Assembly: GCA_023264765.1 (NCBI GenBank)
Contig: JAHFVC010000009.1
Coordinates: forward strand, 1-43,971
Source: Mycobacterium sp.
GTDB lineage: Bacteria > Actinomycetota > Actinomycetes > Mycobacteriales > Mycobacteriaceae
Reading direction: 5' to 3'
Length of the DNA: 43,971 bases
Shown here: positions 8,829 to 18,739 of the stretch, in pieces
Position numbering within the stretch: position 1 is the stretch's first letter
Layout of the letters: each line of letters starts with the position of its first letter
Notes under the pieces: generated by a model
The model's database searches: none
What the model saw: only the letters and a program-made list of their open reading frames with translations
What the model was told of the DNA's origin: nothing
Position numbers and translations under genes: made by a program

Positions 8829-9661
8829 TGCCAAGACCGTTGGAGGGGATGGTCGCCTTCATCACCGGGGTGGCGCGGGGGCAGGGGCGCAGTCACGCCG
8901 TCCGACTCGCCAACGACGGTGCGAACATCATCGGTATCGACATCTGCGCCGACATAGCCGCCAATCACTACCCCATGGCATCGCGAGAGGAACTCGACGA
9001 CACGATCGGTCTCGTCGAGGATACGGGCGGAAAAATGATCGGCACCGTCGCCGATGTGCGGAACTTTCACCAGGTGAAGGCCGCAGTCGACGCCGGAGTC
9101 GAGCAGTTCGGCCGCCTGGACATCGTGTTGGCGAATGCGGGTATCGCCCCGTTGGCTTTTCGAGAGTTGAGCATCGAAGAGGAACTGGAGCAGTGGCGAG
9201 TGGTGAACGCGGTCAACCTCGACGGCGCATATCACGCGGCGTGGGCCTGCATTCCCCATCTGATCGCGGGCAATCGCGGCGGATCGATCGTGTTCACCAG
9301 TTCTACCGCCGGACTCAAAGGGTTCGGCGGCCTACAGGGAGGAGGACTTGGCTATGCCGCGTCCAAACATGGGATCGTCGGCCTGATGCGCACACTCGCG
9401 AACGGCCTGGCGCCGAATAGCATTCGGGTCAACACGGTGCACCCCACCGCGGTCAACACGATGATGGCCGTCAATCCGGTGATGACAGAATTCCTCGAAA
9501 ATTACCCCGGCGGCGGACCGCACCTACAGAACCCGATGCCCGTCGAGATGCTCGAGCCCGACGACATCAGCGCAGCCATCGCCTACCTGGTCTCCGACGC
9601 AGCCAAATACGTCACTGGGGTCACTTTCCCCGTCGATGCCGGCTTCTGCAACAAGCTATGA
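8829..9661 (+). CDS. mycofactocin-coupled type SDR oxidoreductase
   Basis: FITGVARGQGRSHAVRLANDGANIIGIDICADIAANHYPMASREELDDTIGLVE (the insertion after the Rossmann beta2 typical of this group), YAASKHGIVGLM, YVTGVTFPVDAGF. Confidence 0.88.
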
Positions 9662-10476
9662 GCAACGACGGTCGAGCCGGGCGGGTCGCCGGCAAGAGAG
9701 TCCTGATCACCGGCGCCGCACGCGGTATGGGCCGCAGCCACGCGGTGCGGCTCGCCGGCGAAGGCGCAGACCTGATATTGATCGACATCTGCGCCCCGTT
9801 GCCTGAGCTCGACTACCCATTGTCGACCGAAGCTGACCTGGACGAGACGGTGCGCCTCGCCACCGAATGCGGGGCACGGGTGGCTACGAGAATCGTTGAT
9901 GTGCGCGACGAAGCCGCCATGAAAGAAGCGGTCGACACCTCTGCCGCCGAGCTCGGCGGCCTTGATGCGGCGGTCGCCAACGCCGGAGTGCTGACCGCAG
10001 CGGCGTGGGATGGCACGACTGCCGAACATTGGCGGGTTGTGCTCGACGTCAATCTGATTGGTGTCTGGAATACCTGCGCCGCGGCGATACCCCACCTGCT
10101 CGAGCAGGGCGGGGGCAGCCTGGTGAACATCAGCTCATCGGCGGGAATCAAGGGCACGCCATTTCATCTTCCGTATACCGCATCCAAGCATGGAATCGTC
10201 GGAATGAGCGTTGCGCTCGCGAACGAGCTTGCCGCCGAAAGCATTCGAGTGAACACCGTGCACCCGACAGGCGTGATGACCGGCATGGCTCCCCCGTCGA
10301 TGCACGAACAGATCGCTGGACGACCCGACCTCGTCCCGATCTTTCTCAATGCCCTTCCAGCACCACTGATAGAAGCCTCCGATGTAAGCAACGCTGTCCT
10401 GTTCCTCGTATACGACGAGTCTCGGTACGTGACTGGCCTCGAGTTCAAAGTCGATGCTGGAGTGACGATCAGGTGA
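9658..10476 (+). CDS. mycofactocin-coupled type SDR oxidoreductase
   Basis: LITGAARGMGRSHAVRLAGEGADLILIDICAPLPELDYPLSTEADLDETVRL, YTASKHGIVGM, YVTGLEFKVDAG; ATGA overlap with the previous gene. Confidence 0.88.
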   Translation: MSNDGRAGRVAGKRVLITGAARGMGRSHAVRLAGEGADLILIDICAPLPELDYPLSTEADLDETVRLATECGARVATRIVDVRDEAAMKEAVDTSAAELGGLDAAVANAGVLTAAAWDGTTAEHWRVVLDVNLIGVWNTCAAAIPHLLEQGGGSLVNISSSAGIKGTPFHLPYTASKHGIVGMSVALANELAAESIRVNTVHPTGVMTGMAPPSMHEQIAGRPDLVPIFLNALPAPLIEASDVSNAVLFLVYDESRYVTGLEFKVDAGVTIR

Positions 10477-11076
10477 TCAATCGAGATCAAATCGATGTTC
10501 AGGAAGTCGGCCTCGACGCAACAACACCAGGTGGCGCAATAGCATGACTCCACTCGGCGTCAGGCCACCACCGCTGAACGCGCCGACTGAATCGCCCCGG
10601 GTTTGATGCACACCGGTTATTGGTCTGCGGCCTCTGAGTGGGCTGTGTTCGAAGCGTAGTGGATGGCCTCGTAATCGACCGGTGGGGCGGCCCAGTCGGT
10701 GCATGAGCCGGTCGGCGTTGTACCGATGTACCCACTCGGCGGTGAGCAGCTCGATGTCGGTCAGACGGTGCAACTGTCCTCGCCGGAACGGTGAGTCGTT
10801 GCGGACAGCGTCGGTCTTGGGCAGCTCTATGGTCGTCTCCGCCAAGTTGTTGTCGAAGGCGTCCGCGGCCGTGCCGACCGAAGCCACCAGCCCGGACGGC
10901 GCCAGGGTCTCGCCGAAGCGCGCAGAGGTGTAGTGCGAGCCCGCGTCGCTGTAGTGAATAGTGTTACCCAACAATGGATTACCTTTGTAGTGGCGAAGCT
11001 GAGCAGCATGGTGGATTGCTCGGCGGACGAACCGGTCCTCCTTACTCACCTCCGCGCCTTCCGCTTCGCACCACAT
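10477..11076 (-). mobile_element. IS3-type transposase remnant (C-terminal DDE integrase portion)
   Basis: HYSDAGSHYTSARFGETLAPSGLVASVGTAADAFDNNLAETTIELPKTDAVRNDSPFRRGQLHRLTDIELLTAEWVHRYNADRLMHRLG; the N-terminal portion is absent. Confidence 0.85.
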
Positions 11077-11175
11077 CCAGCTAACATTGCACCGTTAGCG
11101 GTAAACGGCAACTGGGCGTGGCCAGGAACACTGAACTCCGCGGAGTATCGTGGTTGAGCCGAGGAGGGCGCGACT

Positions 11176-12252
11176 TTGACGTTTCTCCAGACCTGGTGGC
11201 GCCAGCCGGACCATTATCACCTGTTAAGAGATTTTTTTAGCGCCCATAAGAAACAGCGAACTTTCCAATTTTTTGTCGCGTTCATCAGCGTCGCTTTGGC
11301 AACTTTGCCTTTAGCGGCCGTGTTCACTCCAGTCGGCCCTCATTCCACTCCCGGACGTGTGCTGTCGGTGGGGGTCGCTACCTTGGCCTGCGCTATGGCA
11401 GCGTTGTGGCTGGTCCACTTTCCCAGCCGCCGGCAATCTGTTTCGTTCGTTGGCGCCTCAGCCCTAGCCATTGCCATTTCGTGTACGCAGGACTCTGATG
11501 CGCTTGCAGGACTGCTTGGCGCCACGACATTTGCCATGCTTGGCGGTTATGTCGCGATCATGCACTCTGCTCGGGTGATGGCACTGTATCTAGTGGTCGC
11601 CGCCTCAACCACAGGCGTCCTAGCCGCTCGGGCCGCCGAACAATATGGTGTAACGCTGGCTGCCAGCAAATTTGCACTCGTTACTACTGGCGCTCTGGCT
11701 ATGCCGGTCGCCGTGCAAGCCTTAATCCAGTACCTCGGGGTTGACGCCGCTAACGCGGGAATCGATTCACTGACAGGTCTGCTAAACAGACGTGCTTTTG
11801 AGCGGATGTCGACAGATCTGGCCCGTAGGACAAACATACACAAAAACCAACTGCAAAACTTGTGCGTGATCATGGTCGACCTCGATCAGTTCAAGCTTCT
11901 TAACGATACCTTCGGGCACATCGCTGGCGATGAGGTATTGATTGCGGTCAGCGCCGTTCTGCGCCGTTGCTCCCCAATAGGTTCTGTGATCAGTCGGATG
12001 GGCGGCGAGGAGTTCCTCGTCGCGGTGGCGCTACAGCCTGAGCAGGCAAAGTGTGTGGCTGAAAACATCCGGGCACAAATAGCTATGCTCCGCCACGGGG
12101 TCACAGCAAGCGTAGGAATCGCCTATACGGATTCTCTAGTTTCCGAATCGATTCGCGTTATTCCGCAGCTGGCGCGAAGTGCAGACTGCGCGATGTATGA
12201 GGCGAAACGCATGGGGGGAAATCGGGTCATCTGCTCGAGTTCTTTCCAGTAG
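11176..12252 (+). CDS. membrane-anchored GGDEF-domain protein (putative diguanylate cyclase)
   Basis: N-terminal hydrophobic segments followed by DSLTGLLNRRAFERM...VDLDQFKLLNDTFGHIAGDEVL...ISRMGGEEF...SADCAMYEAKRMGGNRV; GAGGAGGG Shine-Dalgarno before a TTG start. Confidence 0.92.
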   Translation: MTFLQTWWRQPDHYHLLRDFFSAHKKQRTFQFFVAFISVALATLPLAAVFTPVGPHSTPGRVLSVGVATLACAMAALWLVHFPSRRQSVSFVGASALAIAISCTQDSDALAGLLGATTFAMLGGYVAIMHSARVMALYLVVAASTTGVLAARAAEQYGVTLAASKFALVTTGALAMPVAVQALIQYLGVDAANAGIDSLTGLLNRRAFERMSTDLARRTNIHKNQLQNLCVIMVDLDQFKLLNDTFGHIAGDEVLIAVSAVLRRCSPIGSVISRMGGEEFLVAVALQPEQAKCVAENIRAQIAMLRHGVTASVGIAYTDSLVSESIRVIPQLARSADCAMYEAKRMGGNRVICSSSFQ

Positions 12253-12601
12253 CAGTGAGGCTGGCCCCCTTCGCCACAGTACGGGCGGACCGACTGCTCT
12301 CGGTCCGGCCTGCGTGGGCTTCCGAGCGCAGGTTCGCCGCCCTAGACCCGGGTCGAAGATCGACGAACAGACCTTTGGACGTAGAGTGCCACGGCTCACA
12401 AACGAAGGCTAGGTTCCCCGGTTTCTTCGTAGACGATGGCGAACGCACCGATAAACGCTGCGGCACTTGTCATCCCCCGGCCCAGAGTCCATCCGAGGGT
12501 TAGCGCCACGTACTGGCGGTGATGGCTCGGACCAGCCTCAACCCATCGCTGCGTGGCTGTAACAGGATGCCCCGGCGCGGGAACAACAACGGGTACGCTG
12601 C

Positions 12602-12760
12602 TCAACCGCGGATTCGGCCAAGCGGTGAGTTCCACGGAAGAATCGCCCCCACCGCTCCTAGCGGTTCAATGCGGTTGTACTGCAACTGATTGGAGCCCGC
12701 GGGCAGGACGCTTGATGAGCACGACGGGCTGCCGACGTTGGGGAAGACACCGCACACGTC
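12602..12760 (-). pseudogene. aldehyde dehydrogenase fragment
   Basis: FPNVGSPSCSSSVLPAGSNQLQYNRIEPLGAVGAILPWNSPL resembles the ALDH segment EPxGVVGAIxPWNxPL; stop follows immediately. Confidence 0.55.
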
Positions 12761-12884
12761 CTTTCCTGGCTGGATCAATCCGAAGAAGCACGCAGCGGAT
12801 CCTCGTCGGCGGCGCTCGCGGCTACGACGGTGTGACGACCACCGGACATGGCACACATTGCTCGGCCGACCGCTCTGCGGTCGA

Positions 12885-13658
12885 CCTGGAGGGCTTGGTC
12901 TTGCAGGTCGAGCAGGTTGATCTGGTCCGCAAAGGGACCCGTCTGCCGAAGGCATCAGCCTCACGGTAGGTCACGGCGGGCACTGGGCGGTGATCGGACC
13001 CAACGGCGCAGGCAAGAGCACGCTGCTGAGCCCGCTCGCCCCCTTCCCCGCTGAGCGGTGTACGCGCTGGGCCGCCAACTCGGGCAAGTCGACAGGCGAT
13101 AACTGGGCGGCGCGATCGGTCATGTCGATCCTCGACACCGACTCGAATGTCCTCTCACGCCAACGCAAGTCGTGCTGAACTGCCTTAACAACAGCAGCGT
13201 CTTCCGCCGCGCCCCCATCCGACGACATCAAGATGGCCGAGGACTTGCTGTGGCGCCTGGGAATAGCCCACCGTAGCCCTGTGTGGCAGCCCACGATGTC
13301 GCAGGGCGAGCGAGGTCGTGTTCTCATCGCGCGAGCACTGATGGCCTCGCCCAAGTTGTTGCTGTCCGACGAACCGGAGACCGGGCTCAACATCGACGAC
13401 CGCGAAGCTCTGCTGGAGGCGCTCAACGCCATCGTCGGCGACCGGCCCAGCATGGTTCTGTTCTGGGCCCCCACCATCTTGAGGAGTTGCCCGCGTCCAC
13501 CTCGCATGCAATTTTTGCGCGCTGGACAGGTCGTCGCCGCAGGCCCGATCGATGGGACTATCACTTTGGGCAGCCTCAGCGCTTGTTTCAACCGCGAACT
13601 CCACGTCCATCGCGGATACGGTCGTTGGACGGCGCGCTCTCAACAGCTTTCGGAATAG
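12885..13658 (+). pseudogene. ABC transporter ATP-binding protein, frameshifted
   Basis: Walker A IGPNGAGKSTLL (frame from 12990), then after frameshifts signature MSQGERGRVLIARALMASPKLLLSDEPETGL (frame from 13233). Confidence 0.8.
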
Positions 13659-13749
13659 AGGCGGCGCCAAGTGAGCACCCCCCGGCGCTGCGCCTGGCAG
13701 ATCGGCGACTTGGCCGCGCGGAGGTCGGAGTGAATCGTACAGTGGACCG

Positions 13750-14733
13750 ATGAGCGGCCGTATCCAAGCAGACGCGAACGATGGCGGACCGCAACAGTTG
13801 CCTGATGGACGTGCGGTTGATGTGCGTGATATCCGTTCCGACGATCTGCGTTACCTGGTTGCCATCGCACGCAGCGGCAGCCGCCAGGCGGTGGCGCGCG
13901 ATCTCGGAGTAGACCACACCACGGTGTCAAGACGGCTACATGCGTTGGAGAAGGTTCTGGGTGTGCGATTGCTGCAGCGCAGCGCCGATGGCTGGGATCT
14001 TACCGAAGTGGGACGCGCAGTAGCCGAAAAAGCGGCGCGCATCGAGGAGGTGGTTCAGGACACTGCCGAACTTGTCAGTGGCACGGGACAGCACACGCTG
14101 CGGGGCACGATCCGGGTTGCGGCCCCAGACGGTTTCGGATCTCTTTTCGTTGCGCCGGCGCTGGCACGTTTGCGGATGGAACACCCCGAGTTGACCGTCG
14201 AATTGATCACCGCAACAAGGCAACTGAACTTGGCGCAGTCCGGGTTCGATCTTGCCGTTGCGGTCGGAACCACCGTGAGTAGCCGCCTGGTTTCCGAGCA
14301 ACTATGCCAATGCGCACTCGGCTTGTATGCCACCGAATCCTACCTCATCGGATACGGACAGCCGAAGTCGGTACCGCAGCTCATCGATCATCCATTGGTC
14401 TTCTTCGTCAACTCACTGCTCCAGGTGGGCGACCTGGATTTGAGCCGCCACCTGCCGGATATGTCAGCGAAATTTATGTCCACCAACATCTTTGCCCATG
14501 TGTCGGCGACCGTCGCCGGCGGAGGGATCGGTCTACTACCGGCCTTCATGGCGGATCGCCACGCAAATCTGCGGCGTGTGCTCGCGCGCGAAGTCGATGT
14601 CCGCGTGGGATTCTCGCTGGCCGCTCGCAGAGAAAGTCAGAGCAACCCGGTGGTGCAGGCGGCGCGCCGCGCTATCCGGCAAGAGGTCGCCAACCGAGGT
14701 GACGAGCTGGTGCCTCCGACGAGCCCAAGCTGA
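13750..14733 (+). CDS. LysR family transcriptional regulator
   Basis: DDLRYLVAIARSGSRQAVARDLGVDHTTVSRRLHALEKVLGVRLLQRSADGWDLTEVG plus substrate-binding domain. Confidence 0.9.
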   Translation: MSGRIQADANDGGPQQLPDGRAVDVRDIRSDDLRYLVAIARSGSRQAVARDLGVDHTTVSRRLHALEKVLGVRLLQRSADGWDLTEVGRAVAEKAARIEEVVQDTAELVSGTGQHTLRGTIRVAAPDGFGSLFVAPALARLRMEHPELTVELITATRQLNLAQSGFDLAVAVGTTVSSRLVSEQLCQCALGLYATESYLIGYGQPKSVPQLIDHPLVFFVNSLLQVGDLDLSRHLPDMSAKFMSTNIFAHVSATVAGGGIGLLPAFMADRHANLRRVLAREVDVRVGFSLAARRESQSNPVVQAARRAIRQEVANRGDELVPPTSPS

Positions 14734-14824
14734 CGATCGCCGGCGAGTGTGATGAGGAGGACGGGCCGGAAGCGCGCTCTGATGCGCTGCCGCCCTCGGG
14801 TGATGACGGCAGTAGCGGATGTCG

Positions 14825-15260
14825 TCAGACCGCGACGACGTCAGGCAGAGCAGAGTAACCACCCACGGGCATCGTCATACCCGTGACCCAGCTGGCGGCA
14901 TCTGACGCCAGGAAGGGGATGACCGACGCCAGCTCGACCGGCTGACCGAAACGCCCCAGCGTCCTGCGATCCAGGATCGACTGTGCGCCCGCGGGGTCGT
15001 TCTTGAGCGGTGCGAGCAGCGGGGTGTCGATCCATCCCGAGGCCACAGATTGAACCGGATGTGTCTGCTGCGTAGGCAACGGCGAGCGCCTTAGTGAGCT
15101 TATCGATACCACCCTGGCTGGCGACATAGGCCGGTCCCAGCCCGTCGCCGAAGGAGGCGAACATCGCGAGAAGTTGACGATCGCGCCACCACCGTCGGCG
15201 GCCAACAGCGGGCGTGCCAAAGTGCCAGCCGTCCCGATGCCGGCGAGGCCCGCGGCGGCG
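14825..15260 (-). pseudogene. SDR 3'-terminal relic (frameshifted)
   Basis: MFASFGDGLGPAYVASQGGIDKLTKALAVAYAAD in one frame, SVASGWIDTPLLAPLKNDPAGAQSILDRRTLGRFGQPVELASVIPFLASDAASWVTGMTMPVGGY in another. Confidence 0.82.
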
Positions 15261-15286
15261 GCACTCTAAACGGCGGGCAGACCGAC

Positions 15287-15750
15287 TCCCCGCTGGCACC
15301 AGGATGAGAACGGCCGCCCCGCCGCGGGCGTCCCCGCGCTGGAACAGCGCGAGGTACGCGGTGACGCACGGCACGCCGATCGATACCCCCGGTCGAAGGA
15401 CACGTGGTCGGGCAGATCCCGAACGACTGTCGATGGGCACGTCATCAGTTACGCATAGGTCGGGAGTTGGTTGACCCGAGCGCAGCGACGAAGACGCGGT
15501 CTCCCACCGACGTCGTGGTGACTGCGGGGCCCACCTCCATGACCACACCGGGGATGTCAAATCCCGGTGTGTACAGCAAATCGGGGGTTGCGACTGCATA
15601 TTTGCCGGAGCGAATGTACGTATCCGCCGGATTAGCCCACGCGGCGTGTACTTGGATCAGCACCTCGGCAGGTTGGGGGCGCGGAGCTGCTCCCGCCAGG
15701 TAGTTCAGGACCTCCGGTCAACCGAATTCGCGTACGTCAATCTTGTTCAT
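15287..15750 (-). pseudogene. NADPH:quinone oxidoreductase (MDR family) 5' relic
   Basis: MNKIDVREFG*PEVLNYLAG...EVLIQVHAAWANPADTYIRSGKYAVATPDLLYTPGFDIPGVVMEVGPAV.TTSVGDRVFVAA then, in another frame, GVPCVTAYLALFQRGDARGGAAVLIL; in-frame stop near the N terminus, no C-terminal half. Confidence 0.78.
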
Positions 15751-15860
15751 CGGTCCCTCAACGAATTGTCGGCACCACTGCAGGATGGGGCACTCAAGCC
15801 CGTGCCCTACCCACCCTGCGGCGGCGGCCGTCTGCCACAACTAATCGTGCAAGCGTGGGG

Positions 15861-17030
15861 TCATATGGTGCGAATCAGACCACTCTTACGTAGATCAGCG
15901 ATGGAGGGGTAACCGTCGATAGCCATGAGAAGGTCGGCCTCGGCGAGGATCGAGCGCAGTTGTTGGACCACCCCATCGCGCCCTCCGACAGCCAGGGCGT
16001 AGGCGTAGGGCCGGCCGATCCCGACCGCAGTAGCGCCCATTGCCAACGCCTTGACAACATCGGAACCGCTGCGCACGCCTGAGTCGAACAACACCGGGAC
16101 ATCGCCGCTGGCTTCCACGACGCCAGCCAGCATTTCCAACGTGGACAGCCCCCCGTTTGCTTGGCGGCCACCGTGGTTGGAGCAATATACGCCGTCGACC
16201 CCCAAGTCGATTGCCTTGCGCACGTCGTCGGGATGGCAGATACCTTTGACCACGATCGGCAGATCCGTTGTCTTCCTGATCCATTCAAGGTCAGACCACT
16301 GCAGGGAATTGCCGAAGATCTTCATCCACTCCAGTGACGCCGCCGCGATGTCGTCCTCGGGCGTCTTGTCGAGACGTTTGCGGAAGAAGGGGTCGGTGAA
16401 ATAGTTCGCAAGGCAGTGGCCACGCAGCTGCGGGAAGTTGCCGAAGTTCAGATCGCGGGGACGCCACCCTGTGATCCAGGTGTCCAGCGTGATCGTCAGC
16501 GCTTTGAAGCCGGACGCCTCGGCACGGTGGATGAGACTCTCCGCCAGGTCACGGTCGCCGGGGGTGTACAGCTGGAAAAACCCCGGGGTATCGCCGAAGC
16601 GAGCTGCCACCTCCTCCATCGGATCCATCGACAAGGTTGACGCCATCATCGGGACTCCGGTATCAGCGGCCGCCTCGGCGACGTGGAGATCGCCGTGAAA
16701 GTCCTGCGCGCACAGACCGACAACGCCGATCGGGCACATGAAGATGGGGGAGGGTAGGTCAATGCCGAAGATCGACACCGAAAGATCGCGTTCGTACACG
16801 CCGTTGAACATCCGGGGCATCAAGCCCCACTTGGTGAAGGCAGTGGCGTTGGCTCGCTGGGTGTACTCATCACCGCACCCGCCCGCGACGTAGCTGTGTA
16901 CCCACCAGGGCAACACCTCGCCAGCCTTCGCCTCCAATGCGGCGAAATCGACGGGGTACCGGGGAACTACGCCGTTCAGCCCGTCCCGGTAGATGTCGAA
17001 CTGGAAATCGCCGTACTGTTGTTTGGGCAT
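15861..17030 (-). CDS. FMN-dependent alpha-hydroxy-acid oxidase (lactate 2-monooxygenase-like)
   Basis: PIFMCPIGVVGL, GFFQLYTPGDRDLAESLIHRAEASGFKALTITLDTWITGWRPRDL, VVKGICHPDDVRKAIDLGVDGVYCSNHGGRQANGG, LFDSGVRSGSDVVKALAMGA, IGRPYAYALAVGG. Confidence 0.92.
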   Translation of the reverse strand: MPKQQYGDFQFDIYRDGLNGVVPRYPVDFAALEAKAGEVLPWWVHSYVAGGCGDEYTQRANATAFTKWGLMPRMFNGVYERDLSVSIFGIDLPSPIFMCPIGVVGLCAQDFHGDLHVAEAAADTGVPMMASTLSMDPMEEVAARFGDTPGFFQLYTPGDRDLAESLIHRAEASGFKALTITLDTWITGWRPRDLNFGNFPQLRGHCLANYFTDPFFRKRLDKTPEDDIAAASLEWMKIFGNSLQWSDLEWIRKTTDLPIVVKGICHPDDVRKAIDLGVDGVYCSNHGGRQANGGLSTLEMLAGVVEASGDVPVLFDSGVRSGSDVVKALAMGATAVGIGRPYAYALAVGGRDGVVQQLRSILAEADLLMAIDGYPSIADLRKSGLIRTI

Positions 17031-17092
17031 TACTGTTCTCCTTCGGCACTAAGTAGTAGAAGTCGGTCTGAGGCACCCGAGCGGGCGGCGAA

Positions 17093-18415
17093 TCACAGTG
17101 TGTCGCCTCGGGTCTCAGTCAACCCCGTCGTACACAGAAGGCTGACCAACGCGAACAACGCCAACATTGCGCCGATCGCCCACTGCCCATACACGGCGAG
17201 CAGCGAACCCGCGATCACCGGTGGAATCGCGCCGCCGACGATCCCGCCCAAGTTGTAGGCCAGCCCGCTTCCGGTGTAACGGAATCGAGTGGCGAAAAGC
17301 TCTGGGAAGAAGGAGGCGATCGGACCGTAGGGCAGGCCGAGAATCAGGAAGGTGCCACCGATGGCGGCGACGAAGGTGAGCCGCGATCCGCCGTCGATGA
17401 GTGGCATCACCGCGAACGACCATGGCAACGCCACAATGAAGCCGGCGATGATCATGGGCTTGCGCCCGATGCGATCACACAGGACTGCAGATACAGCAGT
17501 GGCCAGCATCATGCACAGGCCGCCGACGACGCAGGCGGCAAGCACCAACCAATACGGATGACCGATCTCCGTCCGTCCATAGCCGGTCAGGTAGGTGCCT
17601 CCGATGAAGACGAAGGTGAAGACCGATGCGATCGAGCCCGCGGCCAAGAACACCTGCTTGGGCTGTTGCCGCAGAACCTCGATCAGCGGCGCGCGGGTGG
17701 CGTGTGACTTCGACTGAGCCTCCCGGAAGACCGGAGTCTCCTCGATGCTCATGCGGACATACAGCGCGATGGCCAAGAGAACGACGCTGAACAGGAACGG
17801 TAGCCGCCACGCCCAATCGAGAAAGACCGTGCTCTCGGCGCCCACAGTGACGTTGACAACCAGGAACGCCAAGCTGCTCAACGCCAATCCCGCACCTACG
17901 CCGATCTGCGGGAACATCCCGTAGCGGCCCCGCTGCGCCGCTGGGGCGTATTCAGCACTCAGTAGTGCTGCTCCCGCCCACTCACCGCCTACCGCGAAGC
18001 CCTGCAACAGTCGCAAGATCAGCAGCAGTATCGGGGCGACCACTCCGATGGTCTCGGTACTGGGCACGAGGCCGACCGCTACAGTCGACAGTCCCATGAT
18101 CATCAATGTGGCCACCAGTGTGCGCTTGCGGCCCAGTCGGTCACCGAAGTGCCCAAAGAACGCAGCGCCAACTGGGCGAGAGAAGAAGGCCACCGCGAAG
18201 GTGGCGAAGGAGGCGATCGCCCCTAGCGTCGGGCTTTGGTCCGGAAAGAAGACACGCGGGAACACCAAGGCCGCTGCTAGTCCATAGATGTAGAAGTCGT
18301 AGTACTCGATGGCCGACCCCACGAAGCTTGCGAAAGCGACGCGTTTCATCGGTGCGCCCGCAGATGGTGGGCTCGCTGATGGTGCTGTCGTTGGTGAGTG
18401 GGGGCTCGTAGTCAC
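17093..18415 (-). CDS. MFS transporter, metabolite:H+ symporter (MHS) type
   Basis: SFVGSAIEYYDFYIYGLAAALVFPRVFF, RPVGAAFFGHFGDRLGRKRTL, RLLQGFAVGGEWAGAALL; 12-TM-like hydrophobic profile. Confidence 0.92.
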   Translation of the reverse strand: MTTSPHSPTTAPSASPPSAGAPMKRVAFASFVGSAIEYYDFYIYGLAAALVFPRVFFPDQSPTLGAIASFATFAVAFFSRPVGAAFFGHFGDRLGRKRTLVATLMIMGLSTVAVGLVPSTETIGVVAPILLLILRLLQGFAVGGEWAGAALLSAEYAPAAQRGRYGMFPQIGVGAGLALSSLAFLVVNVTVGAESTVFLDWAWRLPFLFSVVLLAIALYVRMSIEETPVFREAQSKSHATRAPLIEVLRQQPKQVFLAAGSIASVFTFVFIGGTYLTGYGRTEIGHPYWLVLAACVVGGLCMMLATAVSAVLCDRIGRKPMIIAGFIVALPWSFAVMPLIDGGSRLTFVAAIGGTFLILGLPYGPIASFFPELFATRFRYTGSGLAYNLGGIVGGAIPPVIAGSLLAVYGQWAIGAMLALFALVSLLCTTGLTETRGDTL

Positions 18416-18552
18416 GTAGACCCTCCTTCCGGTCGAATTTCAATCGACGATGGAATTTCGTAGTACGGCGACGCGATAGCGCACACCGCGCGCCATCGTT
18501 GGAAGTGCTGAGGCCTGGTCGGCGCGACAAATGCCCTCCAGCAGAGACCTGC

Positions 18553-18574
18553 GTCACAACAGATTGTGACACAC
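18553..18574. promoter_or_regulatory. candidate GntR/FCD operator GTCACAA-CAGA-TTGTGAC(ACAC)
   Basis: Perfect 7-bp inverted repeat with 4-nt spacer (18553-18570) between the divergent transporter and GntR genes; related half-site TGTGACACAA at 18685-18694. Confidence 0.55.
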
Positions 18575-18739
18575 TTTTAGGCGCTCACAAAGCCCGAGCG
18601 TCAGAACTAAGCTGGGCATTAGTGCACACCTGCTTCGCGATAATGCTCATTGACCGCCAAGTCGAGTGCAAAGTCGCGTTGGTCTGTGACACAATTTGGA
18701 GAAGATGTGTCTGGCTGTTCCTACAAATGATGGCGGTGC

